Shown: positions 56,080 to 64,000 of the stretch, in pieces
How the letters are laid out: each line of letters starts with the position of its first letter
Numbering within the stretch: the stretch's first letter is position 1
Assembly (NCBI GenBank): GCA_963830485.1
Contig: CAWHNE010000004.1
Span: forward strand, 1-64,000
DNA length: 64,000 nt
Direction: 5' to 3'
DNA from: CAIWHR01 sp963830485
Lineage (GTDB): Bacteria; Pseudomonadota; Gammaproteobacteria; Burkholderiales; Casimicrobiaceae
Notes under the pieces: generated by a model
What the model saw: only the letters and a program-made list of their open reading frames with translations
Database searches by the model: none
What the model was told of the DNA's origin: nothing
Program-made: the position numbers and the translations under genes

Positions 56080-56211
56080 TTGGCCGGAGACGACAGGGAC
56101 ACTCCCACTCCCGGCGAATCGCCGTTGTACTTGTACGCACTGCGGCCGGAGCGCGCCGGCGACCCCACCAACGCGACTGCGTTCGCCGCCGACGGGACGC
56201 TGCCGCCCTGA
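56080..56211 (+). CDS. Possible 43-residue ORF (weak)
   Basis: A TTG-initiated frame encodes a short acidic, Pro-rich peptide (containing PLYLYALRPERAGDPTNATAF) in the gap between the CDGSH and glycosylase genes. No ribosome site or family. It could equally be a GC-rich open stretch. Confidence 0.2.
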   Translation: MAGDDRDTPTPGESPLYLYALRPERAGDPTNATAFAADGTLPP

Positions 56212-56235
56212 AACGGACCGAAGCCACCTTTCGCA

Positions 56236-57117
56236 ATGCCGGAGCTTCCGGACATCGAGCTCTACCGCGAGGCGCTCGCCACACGCGTGACCGGCGAGAT
56301 ACTCGTCGCGCTTCGGATCGACCATCCGTTCGTGTTGCGAACCGCGGTGCCGCCGATCGCCGAGGCCGAGGGCCGGCGCGTGCGAGAGGTTCGCCGACTC
56401 GGGAAGCGAATCGTGCTCGCGCTCGAGGAGGCGCTGTTTCTCGTCGTCCACCTGATGATCGCCGGACGCCTACGCTGGCTCGAGCCCGGCGCGAAGGCGG
56501 CTGGCCGCATCACGCTCGCCCGCTTCGAGTTTCCGCACGGCACGCTGGCGCTCACCGAAGCCGGTACGAAACGGCGCGCGTCGCTTCATCTCGTACGCGG
56601 CGAAGCGGCGCTCGCGGCGTTCGATCCGGGCGGCCTCGACGTGTATGCGTGTGATGCTGCCACGTTCGCCGAGCGCCTGCGACGCGAGAGCCACACTCTC
56701 AAGCGTGCGCTCACGGACGCGCGGCTCCTGAGCGGCATCGGCAACGCGTACTCCGACGAGATCCTGCATCGTGCGAAGCTCTCGCCGCTCGCTTTGACCG
56801 CGAAGCTCACCGACGCCGACATGACGCGCCTGTTCGACGCGACGCGCGCCGTGCTCGCCCAGTGGACGGAGCGCCTGCGCACCGAGGCAGCCGGTGCCTT
56901 TCCCGCCAACGCCACGGCATTCCGGCCGGAGATGGCTGTGCACGGCCGCTACGGGCAACCCTGCCCCGTATGCAGCGCGCCGGTGCAACGCATCGTCTAT
57001 GCGGAGAACGAGTGCAACTACTGCGCCCGTTGCCAGACCGGCGGCCGCCTGCTCGCCGACCGGGCGCTCTCGCGCCTGCTCAAGGCAAGCTGGCCGCGCG
57101 CCCTCGACGGCGGCTAG
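56236..57117 (+). CDS. Fpg/Nei-family DNA glycosylase
   Basis: A base-excision repair enzyme with 293 residues. The N-terminal catalytic Pro-Glu is in MPELPDIELY, with the lysine in RRLGKRIVLAL. The helix-two-turn-helix is DARLLSGIGNAYSDEILHRAKLSP. The zinc finger CPVC-x16-CARC is followed by QTGGR with the catalytic Arg. PELPDIELY differs from classical MutM (PELPEVET) and marks a sub-family whose preferred lesion is uncertain. Its TAG stop is the first triplet of a family-3 repeat. Confidence 0.9.
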   Translation: MPELPDIELYREALATRVTGEILVALRIDHPFVLRTAVPPIAEAEGRRVREVRRLGKRIVLALEEALFLVVHLMIAGRLRWLEPGAKAAGRITLARFEFPHGTLALTEAGTKRRASLHLVRGEAALAAFDPGGLDVYACDAATFAERLRRESHTLKRALTDARLLSGIGNAYSDEILHRAKLSPLALTAKLTDADMTRLFDATRAVLAQWTERLRTEAAGAFPANATAFRPEMAVHGRYGQPCPVCSAPVQRIVYAENECNYCARCQTGGRLLADRALSRLLKASWPRALDGG

Positions 57118-57240
57118 CGGCGCGAGCGGCGAGCCGGGCCCCGCGGCGCGAAGCGCCGAGGGGGAGCGAGCGAACGCGAGTCGCCGCAGGCGGCCGACAG
57201 CTCGGCATTGGCGAATCCATTTGAGGGAGCGGAGGCCGCA
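57115..57240 (+). repeat. Family-3 stop-codon repeat, copy 4
   Basis: It begins with the glycosylase stop: TAGCGGCGCGAGCGGCGAGC, then CGGGCCCCGCGG, GCGCCGAGGGGGAGCGAGCG, AACGCGAGTCGCCGCAGGCG, GCCGACAGCTCGGCATTGGC and a terminal GCGGAGGCC. A full single unit of about 125 bp. Confidence 0.85.
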
Positions 57241-57314
57241 GCGATCGGCCGCACCCGTTCCGTAGCAGGGCCGTTGCCTGTAAAATTTCAGACTCCGTCG
57301 TCTGCGATTCCATC

Positions 57315-57800
57315 ATGCCTTCCTTCGATATCGTCTCCGAGGTAAATCAGGTCGAGGTGCGCAATGCGCTCGACCAAGCCAACAAGGAGCTCGGCACCCG
57401 CTTCGATTTCAAGGGCTCGGACGCCCGTGTCGAGCTTGCCGACAAGACGCTGGCACTGCATGCGGACGACGATTTCAAACTGAAACAGGTGACCGACATC
57501 CTGACGGCAAAACTCACGAAGCGTGGCGTCGATCTGCGCGCCCTTCAGTATGGAGCGATCGAGAAGGTTTCGGGCAACAAGGTGAAGCAGGTCGTCACGG
57601 TCCGTGCCGGCGTCGAGACCGACCTCGCGAAGCGGATCGTGCGGATGCTCAAGGACAGCCGGTTGAAGGTGCAGGCCAGCATTCAAGGCGACGCGGTGCG
57701 CGTGTCCGGCGCGAAGCGCGACGACCTGCAGAGCGCGATCGCGCTCGTGCGTGCGCAGGTCACCGACTTCCCGCTGCAGTACGCCAACTTCCGCGACTAA
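57315..57800 (+). CDS. yajQ: YajQ family nucleotide-binding protein
   Basis: 161 residues with the family start MPSFDIVSEVNQVEVRNALDQANKELGTRFDFKG and end DFPLQYANFRD. YajQ-type proteins bind nucleotides, and cyclic-di-GMP in some pathogens. TAAAAT at 57281-57286 may be its -10 box. Its TAA stop is followed immediately by the left inverted repeat of the next element. Confidence 0.96.
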   Translation: MPSFDIVSEVNQVEVRNALDQANKELGTRFDFKGSDARVELADKTLALHADDDFKLKQVTDILTAKLTKRGVDLRALQYGAIEKVSGNKVKQVVTVRAGVETDLAKRIVRMLKDSRLKVQASIQGDAVRVSGAKRDDLQSAIALVRAQVTDFPLQYANFRD

Positions 57801-58163
57801 GGAACCTCCGATCAGGTCCCACACGATTGTGCTGCACGGCCGCGCGGATGAATGCCTCAGTTGGCAACTGAGGCGCGGCGAAGGTCGTGGTCCAACGGCG
57901 ATGCCGAGGAGCGCGGCGACGCCTCGCGCCGCATTGGGCCTCAGTTGGCAACTGCGCGGAGGGACGGGGCGACTTCGGGCGGTCTGCTTTGTAGTTCCGG
58001 CCGCCGCTTCGCGGCCTAACGCTCGCCGGGCTCGCGTTAGCCGTCACTGGAGCCAAGGCTCCGCTCGTCTTGCGAAGGGAACCACCCTTCGCTGCGCCGC
58101 GCTTCGCGCATCCCATCCCGAAAACTCCCCGTCGCAATCGCGCGCGACCTGATCGGAGGTTCC
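57801..58163. repeat. Family-4 element with perfect 18-bp terminal inverted repeats
   Basis: The left arm GGAACCTCCGATCAGGTC (57801-57818) and its exact complement (58146-58163) bound 363 bp with no gene. Inside are two copies of CCTCAGTTGGCAACTG (57855, 57939) and several hairpins (GGCCGCCGCTTCGCGGCC, CTAACGC...GCGTTAG, GGAGCCAAGGCTCC, GAAGGG...CCCTTC). The right arm contains the GGAGG used by the next gene. Confidence 0.9.
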
Positions 58164-58167
58164 TGCC

Positions 58168-58716
58168 TTGGCCCTGCCCGAGCGCATCACCTCGTTCCCC
58201 GTCGTGCTACGGGTCTTCGCGCCGGGCGACGCCGCGCGCGTCACCGAGCTTTGCGGCGATCCCGACGTCGCGCTTTCGACCGCCGAGATTCCGCATCCCT
58301 ATCCTGTCGGCGCCGCGAGCGCGTGGATCGCGACGCACCGCGACGCGCGCGAGGCGGGCACCGCGTGGACCTACGCGATCACCTGCGGGGACGACGGGGC
58401 GCTCGTCGGCGCGATCGACCTGCGGCCCGGCATCGATCCCACCGGCAACGTCGGCTACTGGATCGGCCGCCCGTACTGGGGCCGCGGCTACGCGACCACC
58501 GCCGTCCGTGCGTTGCTCGCGATGGCGTTCCTCGGCGTCGAAATCGACGTGCTCGGGGCAACGCACCTCGTGCGCAATCCTGCGTCGGGACGCGTGCTCG
58601 AAAAGTGCGGGATGGCGCTTGTGCGCCGCGAGCGCAGACGTCACCGCGACGGTCCCGAGGAGGAGATGTGCGTCTGGTCGATCACGCGCGAGCAGTGGTC
58701 GGCGCTCAGGGCGTAG
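58168..58716 (+). CDS. GNAT acetyltransferase, RimJ/RimL-like
   Basis: 182 residues: LRVFAPGDAARVTELCGDPDV start, acetyl-CoA loop YWGRGYATTAVRALL, and C-terminal NPASGRVLEKCGM. Such proteins acetylate amino termini or small amines; the substrate is unknown. The start is TTG with GGAGG eight bases upstream, and that site lies inside the right arm of the family-4 element. The TAG stop is the first triplet of repeat copy C. Confidence 0.88.
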   Translation: MALPERITSFPVVLRVFAPGDAARVTELCGDPDVALSTAEIPHPYPVGAASAWIATHRDAREAGTAWTYAITCGDDGALVGAIDLRPGIDPTGNVGYWIGRPYWGRGYATTAVRALLAMAFLGVEIDVLGATHLVRNPASGRVLEKCGMALVRRERRRHRDGPEEEMCVWSITREQWSALRA

Positions 58717-58984
58717 GGCCTGCCCACACTATGTTCACGGACGCGAATGGCTGGCATGGGGCGCCAAGCAAGGCGCTTGACGAAGCCAAGAACGGGCGTC
58801 TTGGCGAGGAAAGCAACGCAGAGTGGCGCCCCAGGGCGGCCATTCCCTTTGGGTTGCGGCGATCAAAGGCCCTACGCTTTGTTGCAAAGCCTCGGCGGGC
58901 AGCCGGCCCGCCTTCGTTTTGCGCCGCGCGCAGAGCCCTTTTTGCTCGCAACGCATCTCGCGAACATAGTGTGAGCAGACCCTG
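58714..58984 (+). repeat. Family-2 junction element, copy C (271 bp)
   Basis: It begins with the GNAT stop (TAGGGCCTGCCCACACTATG) and ends CAGACCCTG, adjoining the ATG of the second GNAT gene. An 84-codon frame (58731-58985) ends in TGATG, sharing that ATG. The first half encodes ANGWHGAPSKALDEAK and IPFGL, matching copy A's frame; the inner module is bounded by AAAGGCCC and GAGCCCTTTT. Confidence 0.9.
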
Positions 58985-59536
58985 ATGCGGGCCCCGCTCC
59001 TCTACGTCGGCGGCCCGCTCGCGACGGAGCGGCTCACGCTCGAGCCGCTGACGCCCGCGCATGCGGGCCCCATGTTCGGGGGCTTCGCCGATCCGACGCT
59101 CTATCTGTGGGTAAACGCGGAGCCGCCGAAGGACGTCGCCGACCTCGAGAGCCGGTTCGCGCGAATCGCCGATCCGTACGCGCCGGGCGGAGAGCTGTGG
59201 CTCAACTGGGCGGTGCGTCTGAACGAGAACGGTACGTACGCGGGCCTCATCGAGGCGACGGTGCGGCCCGACCGCGTCGTGTTCCTCGCGTTCTACGTGT
59301 TCACGGCGTTCGCGCGCCGCGGCATCGCCCGCGAGGCCTGCGCCACCGTCATCGAGCACCTCTGGCGCGCCTACGATGCGGCCGAGGTCCGGGCTGATGC
59401 CGATTTCCGCAACGTCCCGGCGCGCTGCCTCGTCGAGTCGCTGGGCTTCTCGCGCCGCGCGCGCAACATCGTGACGAACCTGCGCGGCGAGCCATCGATC
59501 GACTACCGCTACCGGTTGAAGCGCCGCGCCAGCTAG
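58985..59536 (+). CDS. GNAT acetyltransferase
   Basis: 183 residues: ERLTLEPLTPAHAGPMFGGFADP start, a GNAT core with VVFLAFYVFTAFARRGIAREACATVIEHL as the acetyl-CoA region and NVPARCLVESLGFSRRA near the end. The P-loop is less canonical than in the upstream paralogue. ATG 58985 overlaps the stop of the repeat-encoded frame. Its stop overlaps the convergent DUF3501 gene within the palindrome AGCTAGCT. Confidence 0.83.
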   Translation: MRAPLLYVGGPLATERLTLEPLTPAHAGPMFGGFADPTLYLWVNAEPPKDVADLESRFARIADPYAPGGELWLNWAVRLNENGTYAGLIEATVRPDRVVFLAFYVFTAFARRGIAREACATVIEHLWRAYDAAEVRADADFRNVPARCLVESLGFSRRARNIVTNLRGEPSIDYRYRLKRRAS

Positions 59537-60123
59537 CTGAGGTCGGCGACGAGCGCCGCGCGCGTCGCGTCGGCAACCGCCGGAACCGTTACCGTGTACG
59601 CAGGGTGGTCGATGCCGATCGCAAGCGCGGCGCCGCGTTTCAGCGCCGCAACGGTCGCGGGGGGCAGCTCGAAGCGCAGGAAGTGCACCGCGGAGGTCTT
59701 CTCCTCGTTCTCGCGATCGAGGTCCTCGTCCGCGATCGCGTAGACGCGCTCGCCGCCTTCGGCCGCGACCCAAGTCCGCCGCTCGATGCCCTTGAGCGTC
59801 GCGAGGGCGGCGCGGCGCGCCTCGACATCTTCGTACTCGATCAGCATCGTCGCCTTCCAGTTCGAGCCGTCGGGAACGAGCGCGCTGTAGGCGGCCAGCT
59901 CGTCGCGGATGCCCTCCTCCTCGAACGTCTTCTCGATCCGCAGCATCTCCTGGATCTGGTAGCGCACGGTGAGCTCGTCCTCGAAGAGCAGCGTCACGTG
60001 TTCGCCCAGCTGCACGGTGCGCGGCCGTTTGTGCTCGAGCACGCGCGCACGAAACGCAGGCCGCTCGCGCGCATACGCTTCGAGCGACAGCAGCGATTCG
60101 CGGGTGATGGCGGTCATCGTCAT
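59533..60123 (-). CDS. DUF3501 family protein
   Basis: 196 residues, soluble, with no membrane segment or metal motif that I can name. Conserved features include EHKRPRTVQLGEHVTLLFEDELTVRYQIQEMLRIEKTFEEEGI and an acidic central region. DUF3501 genes are regularly found beside rubrerythrin and CCG-type Fe-S oxidoreductases. It is the last gene of the four-gene minus-strand operon, four bases after the ferritin-like gene. Confidence 0.9.
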   Translation of the reverse strand: MTMTAITRESLLSLEAYARERPAFRARVLEHKRPRTVQLGEHVTLLFEDELTVRYQIQEMLRIEKTFEEEGIRDELAAYSALVPDGSNWKATMLIEYEDVEARRAALATLKGIERRTWVAAEGGERVYAIADEDLDRENEEKTSAVHFLRFELPPATVAALKRGAALAIGIDHPAYTVTVPAVADATRAALVADLS

Positions 60124-60127
60124 GGCC

Positions 60128-60418
60128 TCAGTGCTGGCCCGTGATCGGGCCGTCCTTGAACAGCGTCTCCCGGAGCTCGCGGTCGAACACCGGGTTGTTG
60201 CGACGGATCCATTCGAGCGTCATCACCGCGTGCTCGACTTCCTCGTCGCGGTTGTGTGCGAGGATCGCCTTGAGCGTGGGCTCGGTGCAGGCGTCGACGC
60301 GCTGGTTGTACCAATCGATCGCCTCCAGCTCCTCGATCAGCGACTGCACCGCGCGGTGAAAATCCATCGTCGCGCGCGACAGCCGGTCGACGGGTTCGTG
60401 GTAGCCTTCGTGTGCCAT
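60128..60418 (-). CDS. EncFtn-type ferritin-like protein
   Basis: 96 residues matching the encapsulated-ferritin core: SLIEELEAIDWYNQRVDACTEPTLKAILAHNRDEEVEHAVMTLEWIRRN. The ferroxidase residues known from the Rhodospirillum protein (E32, E62, H65, with W38 and Y39) correspond here to E30, E60 and H63, with W36 and Y37. EncFtn forms annular decamers that oxidise iron inside encapsulin shells. This copy ends at DGPITGQH with no C-terminal targeting peptide, and no encapsulin gene is in the window. It is tightly packed between the Fe-S protein and DUF3501. Confidence 0.82.
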   Translation of the reverse strand: MAHEGYHEPVDRLSRATMDFHRAVQSLIEELEAIDWYNQRVDACTEPTLKAILAHNRDEEVEHAVMTLEWIRRNNPVFDRELRETLFKDGPITGQH

Positions 60419-60430
60419 TGCGTTCTCCCT

Positions 60431-61771
60431 TCAGAGTCCGTACGCGATCCGCAGCAGCGTGAGCGGATGCTCCTTGCGCGCGTGGTGCGGCTCGCCGCCC
60501 TGGTCGATCCCCTGCAGAATCCGGCGGCCCGCGATCGGGCAGTCGGAGCTCACGTAATCAGGATCGGCCTGCGCCATCTGGCGGAACACCGGCCTGCCGA
60601 TCTTCATCGACGCCGCATAGAACTCCCGCTTGACGCCGTAGGTGCCGTCGTGGCCCGCGCAGCGCTCGACCGTGCTGACCGTGGTGCCCGGAATCCACTC
60701 GAGCACTTCGCGCGTCTTCTGCCCGACGTTCTGGACACGCGAATGGCAGGGAATGTGATAGCTCACCTTGCCCAACGGCTGTTTGAACTCGGTCTTGAGG
60801 AGCCCGTCCTTGTCGCGCAGGACGAGGTATTCGAACGGATCGAACATCGCGTCGGCGACCATGCGGACGTCGGCGTCTTCCGGAAAGAGCAACGGCAGTT
60901 CCTGCTTGAACATGAGCGTGCACGACGGTACGGCCGTCACGATGGCGAACCCGTCCTTTGCGTACGCCGCAAGCGTCGGGATGTTGACGTTCTTGAGCTT
61001 CTCGACCGAATCGAAGTCGCCCAGCTCGAGCTTCGGCATCCCGCAGCAGGCTTCTTTCTCGACGACCGCGTACGGGATCTCGTTGTGCGCGAGCACGGCG
61101 AGCAAGTCGCGGCCGATCCCCGGTTCGTTGTAGTTGACATAGCACGTCGAGAACACCGCGACCTTGCCCGGCGTGCGCGCACCGTCGCGGGCCGGCCAGT
61201 CGGCAGAGGCCGCCGCCGACTTGCGAAACGTCGGCGACGCGTAAGGCGGCAGCCGCGGCTCCGCGGCGACGCCGAGCGTCTTTTCCATCGCTTTGCGCAC
61301 CACCGGCGTCCGGTTCGCCCGGTTCACCATCTGCACGACCACGGGTATCGTGGCGAGGCGCCCGAGCCGGTCCGTGCCGGTAAGCAATCGATCGCGAAAC
61401 GTCGTCTCGCCCTTGCGGAACTTGACCGCCTTGGCGCGCAGCATCAGGTGCGGAAAGTCGACGTTCCACGGGTGGGGCGGCACGTACGGGCACTTCGTCA
61501 TGTAGCAGACGTCGCACAGATAGCACTGATCGACGACCTTGCCGAAATCGGACTTGGCGACGCCGTCGACCTCCATCGTACTGCTTTCGTCGACCAGGTC
61601 GAATAGCGTCGGGAACGCCTGGCACAGGCTCACGCAGCGGCGGCAGCCGTGGCAGATGTCGAATACCCGCTCGAGCTCCTTGTCGAGCAACGCTTCGTCG
61701 TAGAACTCGGGCTTGCGCCACTCGACGGGATGGCGGGTCGGTGCTTCGAGACTGCCTTCGCGGGTCGTCAT
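60431..61771 (-). CDS. CCG-domain Fe-S oxidoreductase (HdrB/GlpC-like)
   Basis: 446 residues. Two N-terminal ferredoxin motifs (CHGCRRCVSLCQAFP and CYLCDVCYMTKCPYVPP) precede two cysteine-rich CCG domains. The first is complete (CYVN...EACCGMPK...VPSC). The second has CHSRVQN...RCAGHDG...SDC, where the usual CC pair is CA. Such modules occur in heterodisulfide reductase and glycerol-3-phosphate dehydrogenase subunits. In this operon it probably feeds electrons to rubrerythrin or the ferritin-like protein. It starts at 61771 without an evident ribosome site. Confidence 0.88.
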   Translation of the reverse strand: MTTREGSLEAPTRHPVEWRKPEFYDEALLDKELERVFDICHGCRRCVSLCQAFPTLFDLVDESSTMEVDGVAKSDFGKVVDQCYLCDVCYMTKCPYVPPHPWNVDFPHLMLRAKAVKFRKGETTFRDRLLTGTDRLGRLATIPVVVQMVNRANRTPVVRKAMEKTLGVAAEPRLPPYASPTFRKSAAASADWPARDGARTPGKVAVFSTCYVNYNEPGIGRDLLAVLAHNEIPYAVVEKEACCGMPKLELGDFDSVEKLKNVNIPTLAAYAKDGFAIVTAVPSCTLMFKQELPLLFPEDADVRMVADAMFDPFEYLVLRDKDGLLKTEFKQPLGKVSYHIPCHSRVQNVGQKTREVLEWIPGTTVSTVERCAGHDGTYGVKREFYAASMKIGRPVFRQMAQADPDYVSSDCPIAGRRILQGIDQGGEPHHARKEHPLTLLRIAYGL

Positions 61772-61945
61772 TCGGACAAGTCGAAATCAAAAACAGAGTG
61801 AGTGGCAACGGATCGACGAGAACTCCGCCCGCTGCGCGGCGTCCCGTGCGTCCGCGTCGAGTGTCGCGTTCTCGGCGACGCTCCAACGCGGACGTGCGCG
61901 ATGAGCGTCGCGCCTGCCGCGACGCTTCATCGCGCTGGACAAGCC

Positions 61946-62368
61946 TCAGTCGGCCAGCGCGTCCAACGCTTTCTGGAAGCGGTTCGCGTGCGACCGCTCC
62001 GCCTTCGCCAGCGTCTCGAACCAGTCGGCGATCTCGTCGAAGCCCTCGCCGCGCGCCGCCTTGGCCATTCCCGGGTACATGTCGGTGTACTCGTGCGTTT
62101 CGCCGGCGATCGCGGCCTTGAGGTTCGCGCGCGTCGCGCCGATCGGCAGATCCGTCGCCGGGTCGCCCACCTGCGCCAGGTAGTCGAGGTGGCCGTGCGC
62201 GTGCCCCGTCTCGCCTTCCGCCGTCGAGCGAAAGACCGCCGAGACGTCGTTCTGGCCCTCGACGTCCGCCTTGTTCGCGAAATACAGGTAGCGCCGGTTC
62301 GCCTGCGATTCGCCGGCGAACGCCGCTTTGAGGTTGTCGTGCGTCTTCGTGCCCTTGAGAGTCTTCAT
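61946..62368 (-). CDS. Rubrerythrin (diiron domain only)
   Basis: 140 residues. The diiron ligands are visible: E20 (AGESQANRRY), E53 and H56 (EGETGHAHGHL), E90 and E93 (AGETHEYTDMYPG), and E124 with H127 (KAERSHANRF). The C-terminal rubredoxin domain of classical rubrerythrins is absent, so electrons must come from another protein, plausibly the adjacent Fe-S oxidoreductase. Rubrerythrins reduce hydrogen peroxide. First gene of the operon; the 175-bp gap to the next gene contains a GCGTCGCG/CGCGACGC hairpin. Confidence 0.92.
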   Translation of the reverse strand: MKTLKGTKTHDNLKAAFAGESQANRRYLYFANKADVEGQNDVSAVFRSTAEGETGHAHGHLDYLAQVGDPATDLPIGATRANLKAAIAGETHEYTDMYPGMAKAARGEGFDEIADWFETLAKAERSHANRFQKALDALAD

Positions 62369-62465
62369 TGCTCATCTCCTCGAACCGACCGGCGACGGAC
62401 TTCGCCAGCGACGAACCCATTCTGCGCGCCGCCTACTCATACGTCCAATTGATTGTTCCAATTCC

Positions 62466-62484
62466 ATCGATAGTCTTTATCAAT
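62466..62484 (-). promoter_or_regulatory. Candidate OxyR-like operator upstream of rubrerythrin
   Basis: On the minus strand ATTGAT-N7-ATCGAT is a near-perfect dyad with one mismatch (ATTGATAAAGACTATCGAT), in an AT-rich patch about 100 bases upstream of the rubrerythrin ATG. The ATAG/CTAT character resembles OxyR sites. The rest of the 272-bp gap 62369-62640 shows nothing recognisable. Confidence 0.35.
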
Positions 62485-62640
62485 GCACCACTGCGAGCGA
62501 AGTACGGCCTCCCGGCACTGACTAAATGGTGCCACGCGCCGCCGATGCAAGCCCGCGGCCGATTGCCGCAGCCCTGGGAGCGCCCAAGGATTCGCCGCGC
62601 GAGCGCCGCAGCCTTCGACAGCGGAGACCGGTGCACCCGG

Positions 62641-64000
<1,360 letters not shown>

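Noticed and set aside
60128..60418. Encapsulin nanocompartment operon
   Set aside because: The EncFtn-type gene has no adjacent shell gene and lacks a targeting tail; only a ferritin-like call is supported.

Overview
The window is very GC-rich chromosomal DNA from a betaproteobacterium, most likely near Burkholderiales/Rhodocyclales. The evidence is the gene order fur|bamE-dapB-SDR-carA-carB-greA and yhbY|rlmE-ftsH-folP-glmM-relA, a RelA with the EFDD motif, and a Bug/TctC binding protein. No phage, plasmid, rRNA or CRISPR features were seen. One tRNA (Ser, anticodon CGA) is present.

Layout. 1-5.5 kb: matrixin-like secreted metalloprotease, 6-phosphogluconate dehydrogenase, TPR protein, a small secreted protein and a PadR regulator. 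Almost all are broken by single- or double-base indels as assembled. 5.5-8 kb: YqgE-like protein, lipoprotein, tRNA-Ser, unknown secreted protein. 8-17.6 kb (minus): a complete respiratory formate dehydrogenase operon with its maturation genes (DUF3305, DUF3306, polyferredoxin, TorD chaperone, TAT-target peptide, FdhA, FdhB, lipoprotein, cytochrome b subunit, Ala-rich secreted protein). 17.7-22.8 kb (plus, divergent): molybdenum cofactor and FDH maturation genes (moaA, DUF2461, fdhD, GFA-like, mobA, moeA). 22.9-25.8 kb: rhodanese-ChrB fusion, chromate transporter, beta carbonic anhydrase. 25.8-36.5 kb: relA, glmM, folP, ftsH, rlmE, yhbY, a GGDEF-EAL protein, greA. 36.5-44.2 kb: carB, carA, SDR, dapB, bamE, fur. 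44.2-51.5 kb: murJ, rpsT, a TPR-GGDEF protein, nnrS, nitronate monooxygenase. 51.6-57.8 kb: argF, VOC protein, TctC receptor, argG, CDGSH protein, Fpg/Nei glycosylase, yajQ. 58-62.4 kb: two GNATs, then a rubrerythrin / CCG Fe-S oxidoreductase / EncFtn-type ferritin / DUF3501 operon. 62.6 kb to the end: malate synthase A, N-terminus off the window.

The most unusual content is intergenic. Three dispersed repeat families sit exactly at gene junctions. Family 2 has a full length of 271 bp, is bounded by inverted repeats, and occurs three times. Each copy begins at the TAG stop codon of one gene and ends at, or 3 bp before, the ATG of the next co-directional gene (carA-carB, bamE-dapB, GNAT-GNAT). 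Family 3 is GC-rich and palindromic; it begins with the TAG stop codon of four genes and forms a tandem array between fur and murJ. A third element, about 363 bp with perfect 18-bp terminal inverted repeats, fills the yajQ-GNAT gap and carries the GNAT Shine-Dalgarno in its right arm and the complementary CCTCC in its left arm. A separate inverted repeat covers the start of the GFA-like gene. A perfect FNR-type dyad lies upstream of the nitronate monooxygenase-nnrS pair.
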